DNA of 64,000 bases from Lentimicrobiaceae bacterium. Lineage in GTDB: Bacteria > Bacteroidota > Bacteroidia > Bacteroidales > F082. Made by a program: the position numbers and the translations under genes. Each line of letters starts with the position of its first letter. Positions within the stretch are counted from its first letter, which is position 1. The notes beneath the pieces were generated by a model. It was not told where the DNA came from, did not search any database, and saw nothing but the letters and a program-made list of their open reading frames with translations. Below are positions 28,856 to 37,729 of this stretch, piece after piece. The DNA lies in contig SUWV01000001.1 in NCBI GenBank assembly GCA_015061315.1, positions 124,001-188,000 on the forward strand, written 5' to 3'.

Positions 28856-30391
28856 CACTATCCAGTTCTCAAGGTTTCTCTTTTCTCGTGATACGTTGGC
28901 TCCTATCTTGATGACCTGGCGGATGCCTGCTTCAAATGGCAGTGAATATTCCTTGTCGTTGATCTGCTTCAGGGCGTCCTCCGCGCTTCCGTCTAATTTT
29001 ATCTCTATGACATAGACATATTTGTCCGTCGCAATGAGAAGGTCGATGCGTCCACGAGAGGTCTTGTACTCCGCCTGAACGTAAAGTCCCATCAGTTTCG
29101 TGAGGATGAACATAACGTTCTGATAATGGTTCTCCAAGTCTTTTATTATCTCGTAAGGAGTGTCTGCCATCATGCTCTGAAGTCGGCGCATGAAATCATC
29201 CACCTTGCCTGCTCTCACCTCCCTGACGAACTTGCCGATGAACGAGGGCGAATCCATCTCCGACACCGAGGTGTACATCGGGATGAGGAAGTTCACGAAC
29301 CCTTCTTCAACTTCCTCGTTAGGGAAATCCAAGGTGTAAAGCCTCAGTTCCCTGTCATAGCCTTTTATCGTGAGATAACCGCTCTGATACAGAACAGGCA
29401 TCGGATTGTCTACATTAAGTTGTATGCTGTCTAAAGTCGTTGCCGAGGCTTCGTATCCCGAAAGGTTCTCGAGACTGTAGTCGAAACGTTTCAGGAGTTC
29501 AACTAAATACGTCGGTGTTCCCGTGCTGAACCAATAGCTGCCGTAATTCGAGTTTTTAAGGGCGAGCAGTATGCTGAACGGATTGTATATCCCCACGGAG
29601 TTTTCACTGAAATGATAGCCGTCGTAACGTTTCTTCAATTCCTTGTATGCTTCCTCCTTTGTCTGCTCGTTATTTTCCGCCAACAACGCCACTTCATTGT
29701 CAAAGACGTTGTGCAGCTCTTCTTCAGTGATACCGCAGATGTCGCAATATTGCTTCTCCATCGAGATGTCCTCGATATTGTTAAGGTCACTGAAGATGCT
29801 GAGTTTGCTGAACTTGGTGACACCTGTGAGAAGCACGAACCTCAGATAGCCGTCGGCGCTCTTCAATGTGCCATAGAACGCCTTGAGCATGTTGCGGAAC
29901 TGTATCTGTAGATCTTCGTTGCCTATGGCTTGAAGCATAGGCTTGTCGTATTCGTCGATGAGAACAACCACGTTACGTCCGGTCTTCTCTTTGGCGGATT
30001 TGATAAGTTGCTTGAATCTTCCCTCAATACTTTTATCGACAGCTACACTGTTATATATTTGTTCATACTCGCTGAGCTGAGCATTAAGAATCTCGTCCAG
30101 GTCTTTAGCCTGATCAAATTTCTTGGCATTGAGATCAAAATGCAACACGGGATATTCAATCCAGTCTTTCTCCAACTTCTCTATCGCCAAGCCTTCAAAG
30201 AGATGTCTCTTTCCCTTGAAATACGCTTCTATCGTCGACATCAACAAACTTTTACCGAAACGTCTTGGTCGGCTGAGGAAGAAATAAGTCCCCCTCGAGG
30301 CAAGCCGATGGATATGAGCTGTCTTATCTATATAGATCCAGTCCTCTTCCCGTAGCTTCTCGAATTGTTGTATGCCGATAGGGTATTTCAT
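28841..30391 (-). CDS. AAA-ATPase-like / PD-(D/E)XK nuclease superfamily protein
   Basis: IGIQQFEKLREEDWIYIDKTAHIHRLASRGTYFFLSRPRRFGKSLLMSTIEAYFKGK; VVVLIDEYDKP; C-terminal GRIDLLIATDKYVYVIEIKLDGSAEDALKQI. By eye higher GC than the surrounding genes. Confidence 0.9.
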   Translation of the reverse strand: MKYPIGIQQFEKLREEDWIYIDKTAHIHRLASRGTYFFLSRPRRFGKSLLMSTIEAYFKGKRHLFEGLAIEKLEKDWIEYPVLHFDLNAKKFDQAKDLDEILNAQLSEYEQIYNSVAVDKSIEGRFKQLIKSAKEKTGRNVVVLIDEYDKPMLQAIGNEDLQIQFRNMLKAFYGTLKSADGYLRFVLLTGVTKFSKLSIFSDLNNIEDISMEKQYCDICGITEEELHNVFDNEVALLAENNEQTKEEAYKELKKRYDGYHFSENSVGIYNPFSILLALKNSNYGSYWFSTGTPTYLVELLKRFDYSLENLSGYEASATTLDSIQLNVDNPMPVLYQSGYLTIKGYDRELRLYTLDFPNEEVEEGFVNFLIPMYTSVSEMDSPSFIGKFVREVRAGKVDDFMRRLQSMMADTPYEIIKDLENHYQNVMFILTKLMGLYVQAEYKTSRGRIDLLIATDKYVYVIEIKLDGSAEDALKQINDKEYSLPFEAGIRQVIKIGANVSREKRNLENWIVEVEN

Positions 30392-30500
30392 TTTTAAAGT
30401 TTATAGTTCAAAGTTTATAGTTTAGAGTAGTTTAAAGTTGGGAGTTTTGAGTTGTAAGTTTATTATTTTATGTTTAAAGTCTTTCTGTTTTCAATTTTCC
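30392..30500. repeat. AWAGTTY 7-bp repeat element, copy 2
   Basis: Same ~110 bp string as at 28733, 31425 and (partly) 33593. Confidence 0.9.
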
Positions 30501-30575
30501 ATTTGAATGGTACATTTCCTCGTAATACTTCTCGTACTCGCCAGATGTGATGTTATCCATCCATTCTTGGTTGTC
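30499..30575 (-). pseudogene. Remnant of the rmlB 3' end (fused to the end of the AbiEii gene)
   Basis: ccatttgaatggtacat(t/c)tcctcgtaatacttctcgtactcgccagatgtgatgttatccatccattcttggttgtc also occurs at ~31531-31607 inside rmlB copy 2. Confidence 0.9.
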
Positions 30576-31182
30576 GAGAAGTCCATATTTCTTTCAAGAC
30601 TCTTTCTTTCACATCACCCCATGATCTTTCATTAAGCATATATGGCATCGGTTCTACCTCAGCATCGTCAAAATACGCAACGCTCTTCATCGCCATGAAA
30701 CGTGATGCTTCAGGATATTTTTTCTCGTAAAAATTCAATATTTCATCTAATGAAAAATAATCCAACAAGAAAGCTAAATCGATAAAATCTTTTTTTGTTC
30801 CTCTGCCTATAATTGCCGTTATCTTCATAGCTGCAACATCTTCCATATTGGCTAGTCTTAGATTGTCTTCAACAATCATAGGTTTTATCCATTGATATTT
30901 ATAATTGACTATATCCAACTTTATTCCATTAAGCTGGAATACGTGAATGTTTTTACTCTCCTTTAGAATTGTTAAGTTTCCCAAATCGGATAATGCATCA
31001 ATCAATTCATACTGGTCACAAGCTATCTCACCAAACAGATCAATGTCAACAGATTTACGATGACCTATTTGCAACGCTAAAGAAGTTCCTCCCACCAATC
31101 GTGTTTCAGACAAAAACGGAATTCTTTGCACCTGTTTCAATAATTCCAATGTTGCTGGTTCAACCACCTCGTAGTGTAACAT
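30553..31182 (-). CDS. Nucleotidyl transferase AbiEii/AbiGii toxin-family protein
   Basis: FLSETRLVGGTSLALQIGHRKSVDIDLFGEI; NMEDVAAMKITAIIGRGTKKDFIDLAFLLDYFSLDEILNFYEKKYP. Confidence 0.88.
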   Translation of the reverse strand: MLHYEVVEPATLELLKQVQRIPFLSETRLVGGTSLALQIGHRKSVDIDLFGEIACDQYELIDALSDLGNLTILKESKNIHVFQLNGIKLDIVNYKYQWIKPMIVEDNLRLANMEDVAAMKITAIIGRGTKKDFIDLAFLLDYFSLDEILNFYEKKYPEASRFMAMKSVAYFDDAEVEPMPYMLNERSWGDVKERVLKEIWTSRQPRMDG

Positions 31183-31424
31183 CTGAAGTTTTCTCTTGGA
31201 GTTTTTGATATTACAGATAAAAATGCTAACGCCTTTGGGTCTAAACTACGGAATTGTAATGCTAATGATAATATACGCGTAAGTCCGTAATACGAAAGTA
31301 TATAATTCCAATCTTCCGTCGTGCCATACTCAAGAACTCGCTGTACTATAAAAGAGGCATGTTCCTCCATGTCGACATCATCGGGATTTACGTCCCAAAA
31401 AAGATTGTTAGAGAAGTTTTTCAT
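31137..31424 (-). CDS. Small protein (DUF6922-like), putative partner of the AbiEii protein
   Basis: 95 aa ORF overlapping the AbiEii ORF start by 46 nt: NLFWDVNPDDVDMEEHASFIVQRVLEYGTTEDWNYILSYYG. Confidence 0.75.
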   Translation of the reverse strand: MKNFSNNLFWDVNPDDVDMEEHASFIVQRVLEYGTTEDWNYILSYYGLTRILSLALQFRSLDPKALAFLSVISKTPRENFRCYTTRWLNQQHWNY

Positions 31425-31535
31425 TTTTAAAGTTTAGAGTTCAAAGTTTATAGTTTAGAGTAGTTGAAAGTGGAGAGTTTAAAGTTGTAAGTTTATTATT
31501 CTGTGTTTAAAGTATTTCAGTTTTCAAATTTCCAT
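31425..31535. repeat. AWAGTTY 7-bp repeat element, copy 3 (encodes the rmlB2 C-terminal tail)
   Basis: Same string; runs into the rmlB2 3' end. Confidence 0.9.
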
Positions 31536-32706
31536 TTGAATGGTACATCTCCTCGTAATACTTCTCGTACTCGCCAGATGTGATGTTATCCATCCATTCT
31601 TGGTTGTCTAAGTACCAGAGAACTGTCTTTTCGATTCCTTCTTCAAATTGAAGCGATGGCTCCCAGCCGAGTTCTTTCTGAAGTTTTGTAGAGTCGATGG
31701 CGTAGCGTGCGTCGTGGCCTAATCTGTCGGTGACGTAGGTTATCAAATCTAATGAATGTCCTTCTGGATTGCCGAGTATTCTATCAACGGTTTTAATCAT
31801 AACCTTTATCAAGTCGATGTTTTTCCATTCGTTGAAACCACCTATATTATATGTCTCTGCGATCTTGCCGTTATGGAAAATCAAATCTATCGCTCTTGCG
31901 TGGTCTTCAACGTATAACCAGTCGCGGACGTTCTCACCCTTACCATAAACTGGCAACGGTTTGCGATGACGTATATTATTAATAAATAAAGGTATTAACT
32001 TTTCTGGAAACTGATAGGGCCCGTAGTTGTTAGAGCAATTTGTCACGATAGTCGGCATTCCGTAAGTATCGTGATAAGCTCTCACGAAATGGTCGGAACT
32101 TGCTTTAGACGCCGAATATGGTGAGTGAGGATTGTATTTTGTTGTCTCATAGAAAAACTCGTCGCCGTATGCCTTATGACATTCGGAAGAAGCTACTGTC
32201 TTGAAAGGAGGTTCTATTCCTTCTGGGTGATTCATTTCAAGAGCGCCATAGACTTCATCGGTCGAGATGTGGTAGAATCTACAGTCAACAGACAACGGAC
32301 AACAGTCAACAGACCTTGGGTATGCAATTTTATATGGTTCAGGTTGGCTCTCCCAATAAAGTTTCGCTGCTTGAAGTAAACTTAAAGTTCCCATGACGTT
32401 TGTCTTGGCAAAAGTGAATGGGTCTTTGATACTTCTATCTACATGAGACTCTGCTGCGAGATGAATAATGCCATCGACTTTTTCATCTTGCATAAGCTGA
32501 TAGAAATTCTCAAAATCGCAGATGTCCATCTTCACAAACTTGTAATTTGGCTTGTCCTCTATGTCTTTAAGGTTTGCCAAATTACCAGCGTAAGTGAGTT
32601 TGTCTATGTTGATTATATTATATTCTGGATATTTATTTACGAATAAACGAACAACATGGTTTCCAATGAAACCTGCACCGCCTGTTATAACAATATTGCG
32701 TCTCAT
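31507..32706 (-). CDS. rmlB: dTDP-glucose 4,6-dehydratase (copy 2, with repeat-like internal insertion and altered C-terminus)
   Basis: Nearly identical to 26676..27812 except for PEPYKIAYPRSVDCCPLSVDCR in place of PEKYEGKR and tail HSNGNLKTEIL in place of KGR. Confidence 0.95.
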   Translation of the reverse strand: MRRNIVITGGAGFIGNHVVRLFVNKYPEYNIINIDKLTYAGNLANLKDIEDKPNYKFVKMDICDFENFYQLMQDEKVDGIIHLAAESHVDRSIKDPFTFAKTNVMGTLSLLQAAKLYWESQPEPYKIAYPRSVDCCPLSVDCRFYHISTDEVYGALEMNHPEGIEPPFKTVASSECHKAYGDEFFYETTKYNPHSPYSASKASSDHFVRAYHDTYGMPTIVTNCSNNYGPYQFPEKLIPLFINNIRHRKPLPVYGKGENVRDWLYVEDHARAIDLIFHNGKIAETYNIGGFNEWKNIDLIKVMIKTVDRILGNPEGHSLDLITYVTDRLGHDARYAIDSTKLQKELGWEPSLQFEEGIEKTVLWYLDNQEWMDNITSGEYEKYYEEMYHSNGNLKTEIL

Positions 32707-32716
32707 CGTTGTAAAA

Positions 32717-33592
32717 TTATTCGTTTATTAATTTAAGCAAGTATTGCCCATACTGGTTCTTCGCCATCGGCTGTGCCAATTCTTGCATTTTCTCTTTTGT
32801 GATCCAGCCTTGTGTATATGCTATTTCTTCAAGACAAGCGACTTTAAGTCCTGTACGTTTTTCCAACACTTCAATGTAGGTTGACGCTTCGGCGAGGGAG
32901 TCGTGTGTTCCGGTGTCAAGCCAAGCGAATCCACGGTCGAAGACTTGCACTTTGAGTTCTCCGTTATTCAGGAAAGCCTGATTTACCGATGTTATCTCAA
33001 GTTCACCTCTTGCAGAAGGTTTCACATTTTTAGCTATCTCGACGACTTTGTTCGGATAGAAATAAAGTCCTACTACAGCATAGTTGGACTTAGGATTTTT
33101 TGGTTTCTCTTCTATCGACACACAATTGCCGTTTTTGTCAAATTCAGCTACGCCATAACGTTCTGGATCGTTTACCCAATAGCCGAATACCGTAGCCTTG
33201 TTATTCTGTTCAGCATCGACGACTGCATTTTTCAACAAAGAGGATATTCCAGCGCCTTGGAAGATATTATCACCCAAGACAAGACAAGCGCAATCGTTAC
33301 CGATGAACTCTTCTCCGATGATAAAAGCTTGAGCAAGACCATCAGGTGAAGGTTGTTCTGCATAACTGAAGTTTACGCCGTAATCAGAGCCATCGCCGAG
33401 AAGTCGCTGGAATCCCGGCAAATCCTGCGGTGTAGAAATTATTAATATATCACGTATACCTGCCATCATCAAGACAGAGATGGGATAGTATACCATGGGT
33501 TTATCGAAAATAGGAAGCAACTGCTTACTGACGCCTTTTGTTATCGGGTAAAGGCGAGTTCCAGAGCCTCCTGCTAAAACGATACCTTTCAT
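32717..33592 (-). CDS. rmlA: Glucose-1-phosphate thymidylyltransferase (copy 2)
   Basis: [48 protein letters not shown]. Confidence 0.96.
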   Translation of the reverse strand: MKGIVLAGGSGTRLYPITKGVSKQLLPIFDKPMVYYPISVLMMAGIRDILIISTPQDLPGFQRLLGDGSDYGVNFSYAEQPSPDGLAQAFIIGEEFIGNDCACLVLGDNIFQGAGISSLLKNAVVDAEQNNKATVFGYWVNDPERYGVAEFDKNGNCVSIEEKPKNPKSNYAVVGLYFYPNKVVEIAKNVKPSARGELEITSVNQAFLNNGELKVQVFDRGFAWLDTGTHDSLAEASTYIEVLEKRTGLKVACLEEIAYTQGWITKEKMQELAQPMAKNQYGQYLLKLINE

Positions 33593-33660
33593 TTTTAAAG
33601 TTTATAGTTCAGAGTTAATAGTTTATAGTAGTTTGAAAGTTGAGAGTTTGAAGTTAAAAA
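33593..33660. repeat. AWAGTTY 7-bp repeat element, copy 4 (upstream of rmlA2)
   Basis: tttttaaagtttatagttcagagttaatagtttatagtagtttgaaagttgagagtttgaagtt. Confidence 0.85.
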
Positions 33661-33823
33661 GTTTATCTGCTCATTGCTTGTAGCTCTCAGTCTCATGAAC
33701 AGAGTTTGTTGATGCCTACTTATAGCTTCGCCTCCTCACTTACATACTTTGTTGTTAAATGGCTGACAACTAACGATATGCTTTCTCTGTAAGTGAGTAA
33801 AATTTACCAAAAATCTCAAATGA

Positions 33824-33854
33824 CAAAGGTAGGATATAATTATTTAAAATACAA
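33824..33854 (-). promoter_or_regulatory. Candidate Bacteroidota primary-sigma promoter for the rmlA2-led transcription unit
   Basis: Minus strand TTG-N20-TACCTTTG (TTGTATTTTAAATAATTATATCCTACCTTTG). Confidence 0.65.
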
Positions 33855-33906
33855 TAATTTTCTTAAATATTTTATAATTTTTTGTGTTGAGAAGTATGAT
33901 TATAAA

Positions 33907-35157
33907 TTAATCTCTTCTGAAAATATCTCTGGTGTAGACTTTATCCTTAACATCATCTAAGCAGCAGTCGTATCTGTTGGCAATAATAGCATGGCTTTCT
34001 TTTTTGAACTTCTCTAAATCGTTAAGTACCAAACTTCCGAAAAACATAGTGCCGTCTTCTAAAGTAGGTTCGTATATGATGACTGTTGCTCCTTTTGCTT
34101 TCACCCTTTTCATTACGCCTTGTATTGAGCTTTGGCGGAAGTTATCGGAATTGGATTTCATCGTCAATCGATAAACACCAATTACTGGAAGCTGTGGGCT
34201 TTGGGCTGTTAGTCTTGAGTTATAGGTATTGTTGTTTGTATAATCGTACCAACCTGCCATTTTTAAAACTTGATCGGCGATGAAATCTTTACGAGTTCTG
34301 TTGCTTTCCACTATTGCCGACATCATATTTTGCGGCACGTCTTCATAATTCGCTAAGAGTTGTTTTGTGTCTTTAGGAAGGCAATATCCGCCGTAACCGA
34401 AACTCGGATTATTATAATGAGTACCGATTCGAGGATCGAGACATACACCTTCGATGATTTGTTGTGTATCAAGTCCTTTTAATTCGGAGTAAGTGTCGAG
34501 TTCATTGAAATAACTGACGCGCAATGCGAGATATGTGTTAGCAAATAACTTGACAGCTTCGGCTTCGGTGCTGCCCATGAACAAAACAGGCACGTCTTCT
34601 TTTATCGCGCCTTGCTTGATGAGCTGTGCAAACTGACGTGCTGCATCCTCCAATCGTTTGTCGTCTTGTTTGTAACCGACAATAATTCTCGATGGATATA
34701 AATTGTCGTACAATGCCTTGCTTTCTCTCAAAAACTCAGGAGAAAAGATAATGTTTTTACATCCTGTCTTCTTACGAATCGCCTCTGTGTAACCAACGGG
34801 AATGGTACTTTTAATTACCATTATAGTATTGGGATTGTACTTCATCACCTTGTCTATCACATCTTCTACGGCGGATGTGTCGAAGAAATTCTTGACGCTG
34901 TCGTAATTTGTAGGCGCTGCTATCACCACAAAATCTGCGTCTTTATATCCAGTCTCTGCATCTAATGTGGCACGCAGATTTAATTCCTTATTCTTCAGAT
35001 AATCCTCAATATATTCGTCTTGTATAGGTGATATTTTATTATTCACCATCTCTACTCTTTCTGGGACAATATCAACAGCAACAACTTCATTGTGTTGAGC
35101 CAATAATGTCGCTATTGAAAGTCCGACGTAACCTGTTCCTGCTACTGTTATTTTCAT
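33907..35157 (-). CDS. ugd: UDP-glucose/GDP-mannose dehydrogenase family protein
   Basis: [82 protein letters not shown]. Confidence 0.9.
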   Translation of the reverse strand: MKITVAGTGYVGLSIATLLAQHNEVVAVDIVPERVEMVNNKISPIQDEYIEDYLKNKELNLRATLDAETGYKDADFVVIAAPTNYDSVKNFFDTSAVEDVIDKVMKYNPNTIMVIKSTIPVGYTEAIRKKTGCKNIIFSPEFLRESKALYDNLYPSRIIVGYKQDDKRLEDAARQFAQLIKQGAIKEDVPVLFMGSTEAEAVKLFANTYLALRVSYFNELDTYSELKGLDTQQIIEGVCLDPRIGTHYNNPSFGYGGYCLPKDTKQLLANYEDVPQNMMSAIVESNRTRKDFIADQVLKMAGWYDYTNNNTYNSRLTAQSPQLPVIGVYRLTMKSNSDNFRQSSIQGVMKRVKAKGATVIIYEPTLEDGTMFFGSLVLNDLEKFKKESHAIIANRYDCCLDDVKDKVYTRDIFRRD

Positions 35158-35165
35158 AATACTTC

Positions 35166-36143
35166 TTATTTCCAGCCAAACGGGTGTTTGCTCAGTTCTA
35201 ATCTAGCTAATGGATGATAGTCGCCTTTAAGTCCGATGGGCTGAGCGTTTCTTATGTCATAAACCATCTCTATGCAGTTGCGTGCCTCAGAGATTCTGAA
35301 TCCTTCTCCATCCAAAATCTTCTTATAACTCTCGGTATGTAATTCCGTAAATCCTTGGCTGAATTCAAATTCGCTGCCGTCTATCATGATGGTTCTGTAT
35401 GTCCTCTTCTCTCCTTGCACGGCATTATCAGGAAGCGTGTCGGCATTTATGCTTAGGAAATACCTTACTCGTGCTTTTTCCAATTCCAAATAACCCGCTA
35501 CTCTGTCGTGACTCGAGACATGAACGACGCTCTTCGTTACCTTGCCGAAAATCCATTGAAGCATATCGTAGAAATGGATGCCGATGTTAGTCGCCACTCC
35601 GCCGCTTTTGTTGATGTCGCCTTTCCACGAGGTATAATACCAGTTGCCTCTCGCAGTGATATATGTAAGGTCTACATCATATATCTTATCCTTCGGACCT
35701 TCATCAATTTTCTTCTTTAAAGCCACTATAGATTCGTGAAGCCGAAGCTGGAGAATTGTATATGCTTTCCTTCCTGTCGATTTCTCTACTGCTTCAAGAG
35801 CATCTATATTCCAAGGGTTTAGGACGACCGGCTTTTCGCATATCACGTCGCAGCCTAATCTCAATCCATAACGAGTGTGCGCGTCGTGAAGATAATTAGG
35901 AGTACAAACCGACACGAAATCAATCTTCTGTCCTTTCTCGATGAGACGAGTGTTATGACGATCGAATAGTTCTTGTTCGGTAAAGAACGACGCTTGGGGA
36001 AAGTAACTGTCCATTATCCCGACGCTGTCGTTTTTATCGTAAGCGGAAACCAATATGTTTCCAGTATCTTTTATCGCTTTAAGATGTCGTGGTGCGATAT
36101 AACCTCCGACGCCTATAATTGAAAAGTTTTTCCGCATTCGCAT
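35166..36143 (-). CDS. Gfo/Idh/MocA oxidoreductase, WlbA/WbpB-like
   Basis: [63 protein letters not shown]; downstream of a WlbB-like acetyltransferase. Confidence 0.88.
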   Translation of the reverse strand: MRMRKNFSIIGVGGYIAPRHLKAIKDTGNILVSAYDKNDSVGIMDSYFPQASFFTEQELFDRHNTRLIEKGQKIDFVSVCTPNYLHDAHTRYGLRLGCDVICEKPVVLNPWNIDALEAVEKSTGRKAYTILQLRLHESIVALKKKIDEGPKDKIYDVDLTYITARGNWYYTSWKGDINKSGGVATNIGIHFYDMLQWIFGKVTKSVVHVSSHDRVAGYLELEKARVRYFLSINADTLPDNAVQGEKRTYRTIMIDGSEFEFSQGFTELHTESYKKILDGEGFRISEARNCIEMVYDIRNAQPIGLKGDYHPLARLELSKHPFGWK

Positions 36144-36730
36144 TTCTTTGTTTCATCTAATTTCTTTCCGCATTCGCAGACCCAGCCGATACGTCGCGCC
36201 GGGACTCCTGCCATCAGAGCGTGATCTTCAACATCTTTAGTAATTACAGCTCCAGCTGCTATCATGGCGTATCTTCCGATGGTATGCCCGCACACTATTG
36301 TGCAGTTAGCTCCGAGTGACGCGCCTTCCTTAATCAATGTCTTCTTATAAACTCCATGAACTGGGAAATTAGCTCGTGGGGCAGTCACGTTGGTAAACAC
36401 GCAACTTGGTCCACAAAAGACGTTATCTTCAAGTTCAACGCCTTCATAAATAGAGACGTTATTCTGAACTTTCACGCCATTGCCAATCTTAACATTATTT
36501 CCTACATTGACATTCTGTCCGAAGGAACAATTACTGCCGATGATAGCTCCAGATTGAATATGACAGAAATGCCAGATCTTTGTCCCTTCGCCAATAGTCA
36601 CGTTTTCATCAACGTATGACGATTCATGCACGAAAACATTGTCTGCAGAACTCTGTCTTTGTGTCTCTGTGTCTCTACGGCTCTGCATCTCTACTTGTTG
36701 ACTCGTCGACTTGTTGACTTGTTGACTCAT
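36113..36730 (-). CDS. WlbB/WbpD-like N-acetyltransferase (LbH) with repeat-derived N-terminal extension
   Basis: [53 protein letters not shown] is typical; N-terminus [27 protein letters not shown] is encoded by 8-bp repeats. ATG overlaps the stop of the upstream nagB (TAATG). Confidence 0.88.
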   Translation of the reverse strand: MSQQVNKSTSQQVEMQSRRDTETQRQSSADNVFVHESSYVDENVTIGEGTKIWHFCHIQSGAIIGSNCSFGQNVNVGNNVKIGNGVKVQNNVSIYEGVELEDNVFCGPSCVFTNVTAPRANFPVHGVYKKTLIKEGASLGANCTIVCGHTIGRYAMIAAGAVITKDVEDHALMAGVPARRIGWVCECGKKLDETKKCECGKTFQL

Positions 36731-37521
36731 TATAAATTATCTTTTTCTATGTCTTTAAAATAATTAACAGTTCCTACCTTCAGTTCGTAGGTCGCTAAAT
36801 CATCACAGACGATAATTCCCTTAGGATGCATCTGTAATGCGCTTACGGTCCACATGTGATTTACGCTGCCTTCTATAACTTGAGCTATCGCTCTTGCCTT
36901 GCCGTGACCGTTAGCGAGAATCATTACTTCCTTGGCATCCATCACTGTCCCAACTCCTACTGTCAAGGCTGTTTTAGGAACCTGATTAATGTCGTTGTTG
37001 AAGAATCTCGAATTAGCGATGATAGTGTCTGTGGTCAAAGACTTAACTCTTGTTCTTGATGTCAATGAAGAGCCTGGTTCATTGAAAGCGATGTGACCGT
37101 CGGGACCGATGCCTCCCATGAAGAGATGTATTCCACCATACGATTTTATCTTGTCTTCATAACGTTGACATTCCGCCTCTAAATCTTCGGCGTTGCCATT
37201 CAAAATATTGACGTTTTCTTTTTTCACATCAACATGATTGAAGAAATTGTTCCACATGAAGGAATGATAGCTTTCTGGATGATCTTCCGCTATTCCGACA
37301 TATTCGTCCATATTGAAAGTGACGACATTCTTAAAGGAAACTTTACCTTGTTTATGTAACTCTATCAAAGCTTTATAAGTGCCGAGTGGCGTTGAGCCTG
37401 TAGGTAATCCCAAAACGAAAGGCTTCTCTTCTGTAGGTTGAAACTCGTTTATTCTTCTCACGATATGATTTGCCGCCCATTGCGACACTTTCTCATAATT
37501 AGGTTCGATGATAACTCTCAT
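36730..37521 (-). CDS. nagB: Glucosamine-6-phosphate deaminase
   Basis: [70 protein letters not shown]. Confidence 0.95.
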   Translation of the reverse strand: MRVIIEPNYEKVSQWAANHIVRRINEFQPTEEKPFVLGLPTGSTPLGTYKALIELHKQGKVSFKNVVTFNMDEYVGIAEDHPESYHSFMWNNFFNHVDVKKENVNILNGNAEDLEAECQRYEDKIKSYGGIHLFMGGIGPDGHIAFNEPGSSLTSRTRVKSLTTDTIIANSRFFNNDINQVPKTALTVGVGTVMDAKEVMILANGHGKARAIAQVIEGSVNHMWTVSALQMHPKGIIVCDDLATYELKVGTVNYFKDIEKDNL

Positions 37522-37653
37522 ATTATTTCTTCTAAATTATTTACTATTGAAATTTGATATAATGTTGATAGTTCTAAGTTCAAGGCTCTATTATACAGCT
37601 TCGCCTTCTAAGTCACATATTTTCTTATGTAACTAACTTATTTTAATATGCTA

Positions 37654-37661
37654 CAAATATA
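37654..37661 (-). promoter_or_regulatory. Candidate -7 element (TATATTTG) upstream of nagB
   Basis: Minus-strand TANNTTTG in the divergent nagB/tsaB gap; no clear -33 TTG at standard spacing. Confidence 0.4.
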
Positions 37662-37705
37662 ATTTATTTTTTTGCAGAAACGAAAGATTATCCTTGTTAA
37701 TTTTA

Positions 37706-37713
37706 TAACTTTG
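37706..37713 (+). promoter_or_regulatory. Candidate -7 element (TAACTTTG) upstream of tsaB
   Basis: TANNTTTG about 17 bp before the tsaB ATG. Confidence 0.45.
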
Positions 37714-37729
37714 CAAAAAAAATATTAAG

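Noticed and set aside
29930-30355. 141-aa and neighbouring plus-strand ORFs inside the AAA/PD-(D/E)XK gene
   Set aside because: Antisense ORFs are expected in higher-GC coding DNA; no motif support.
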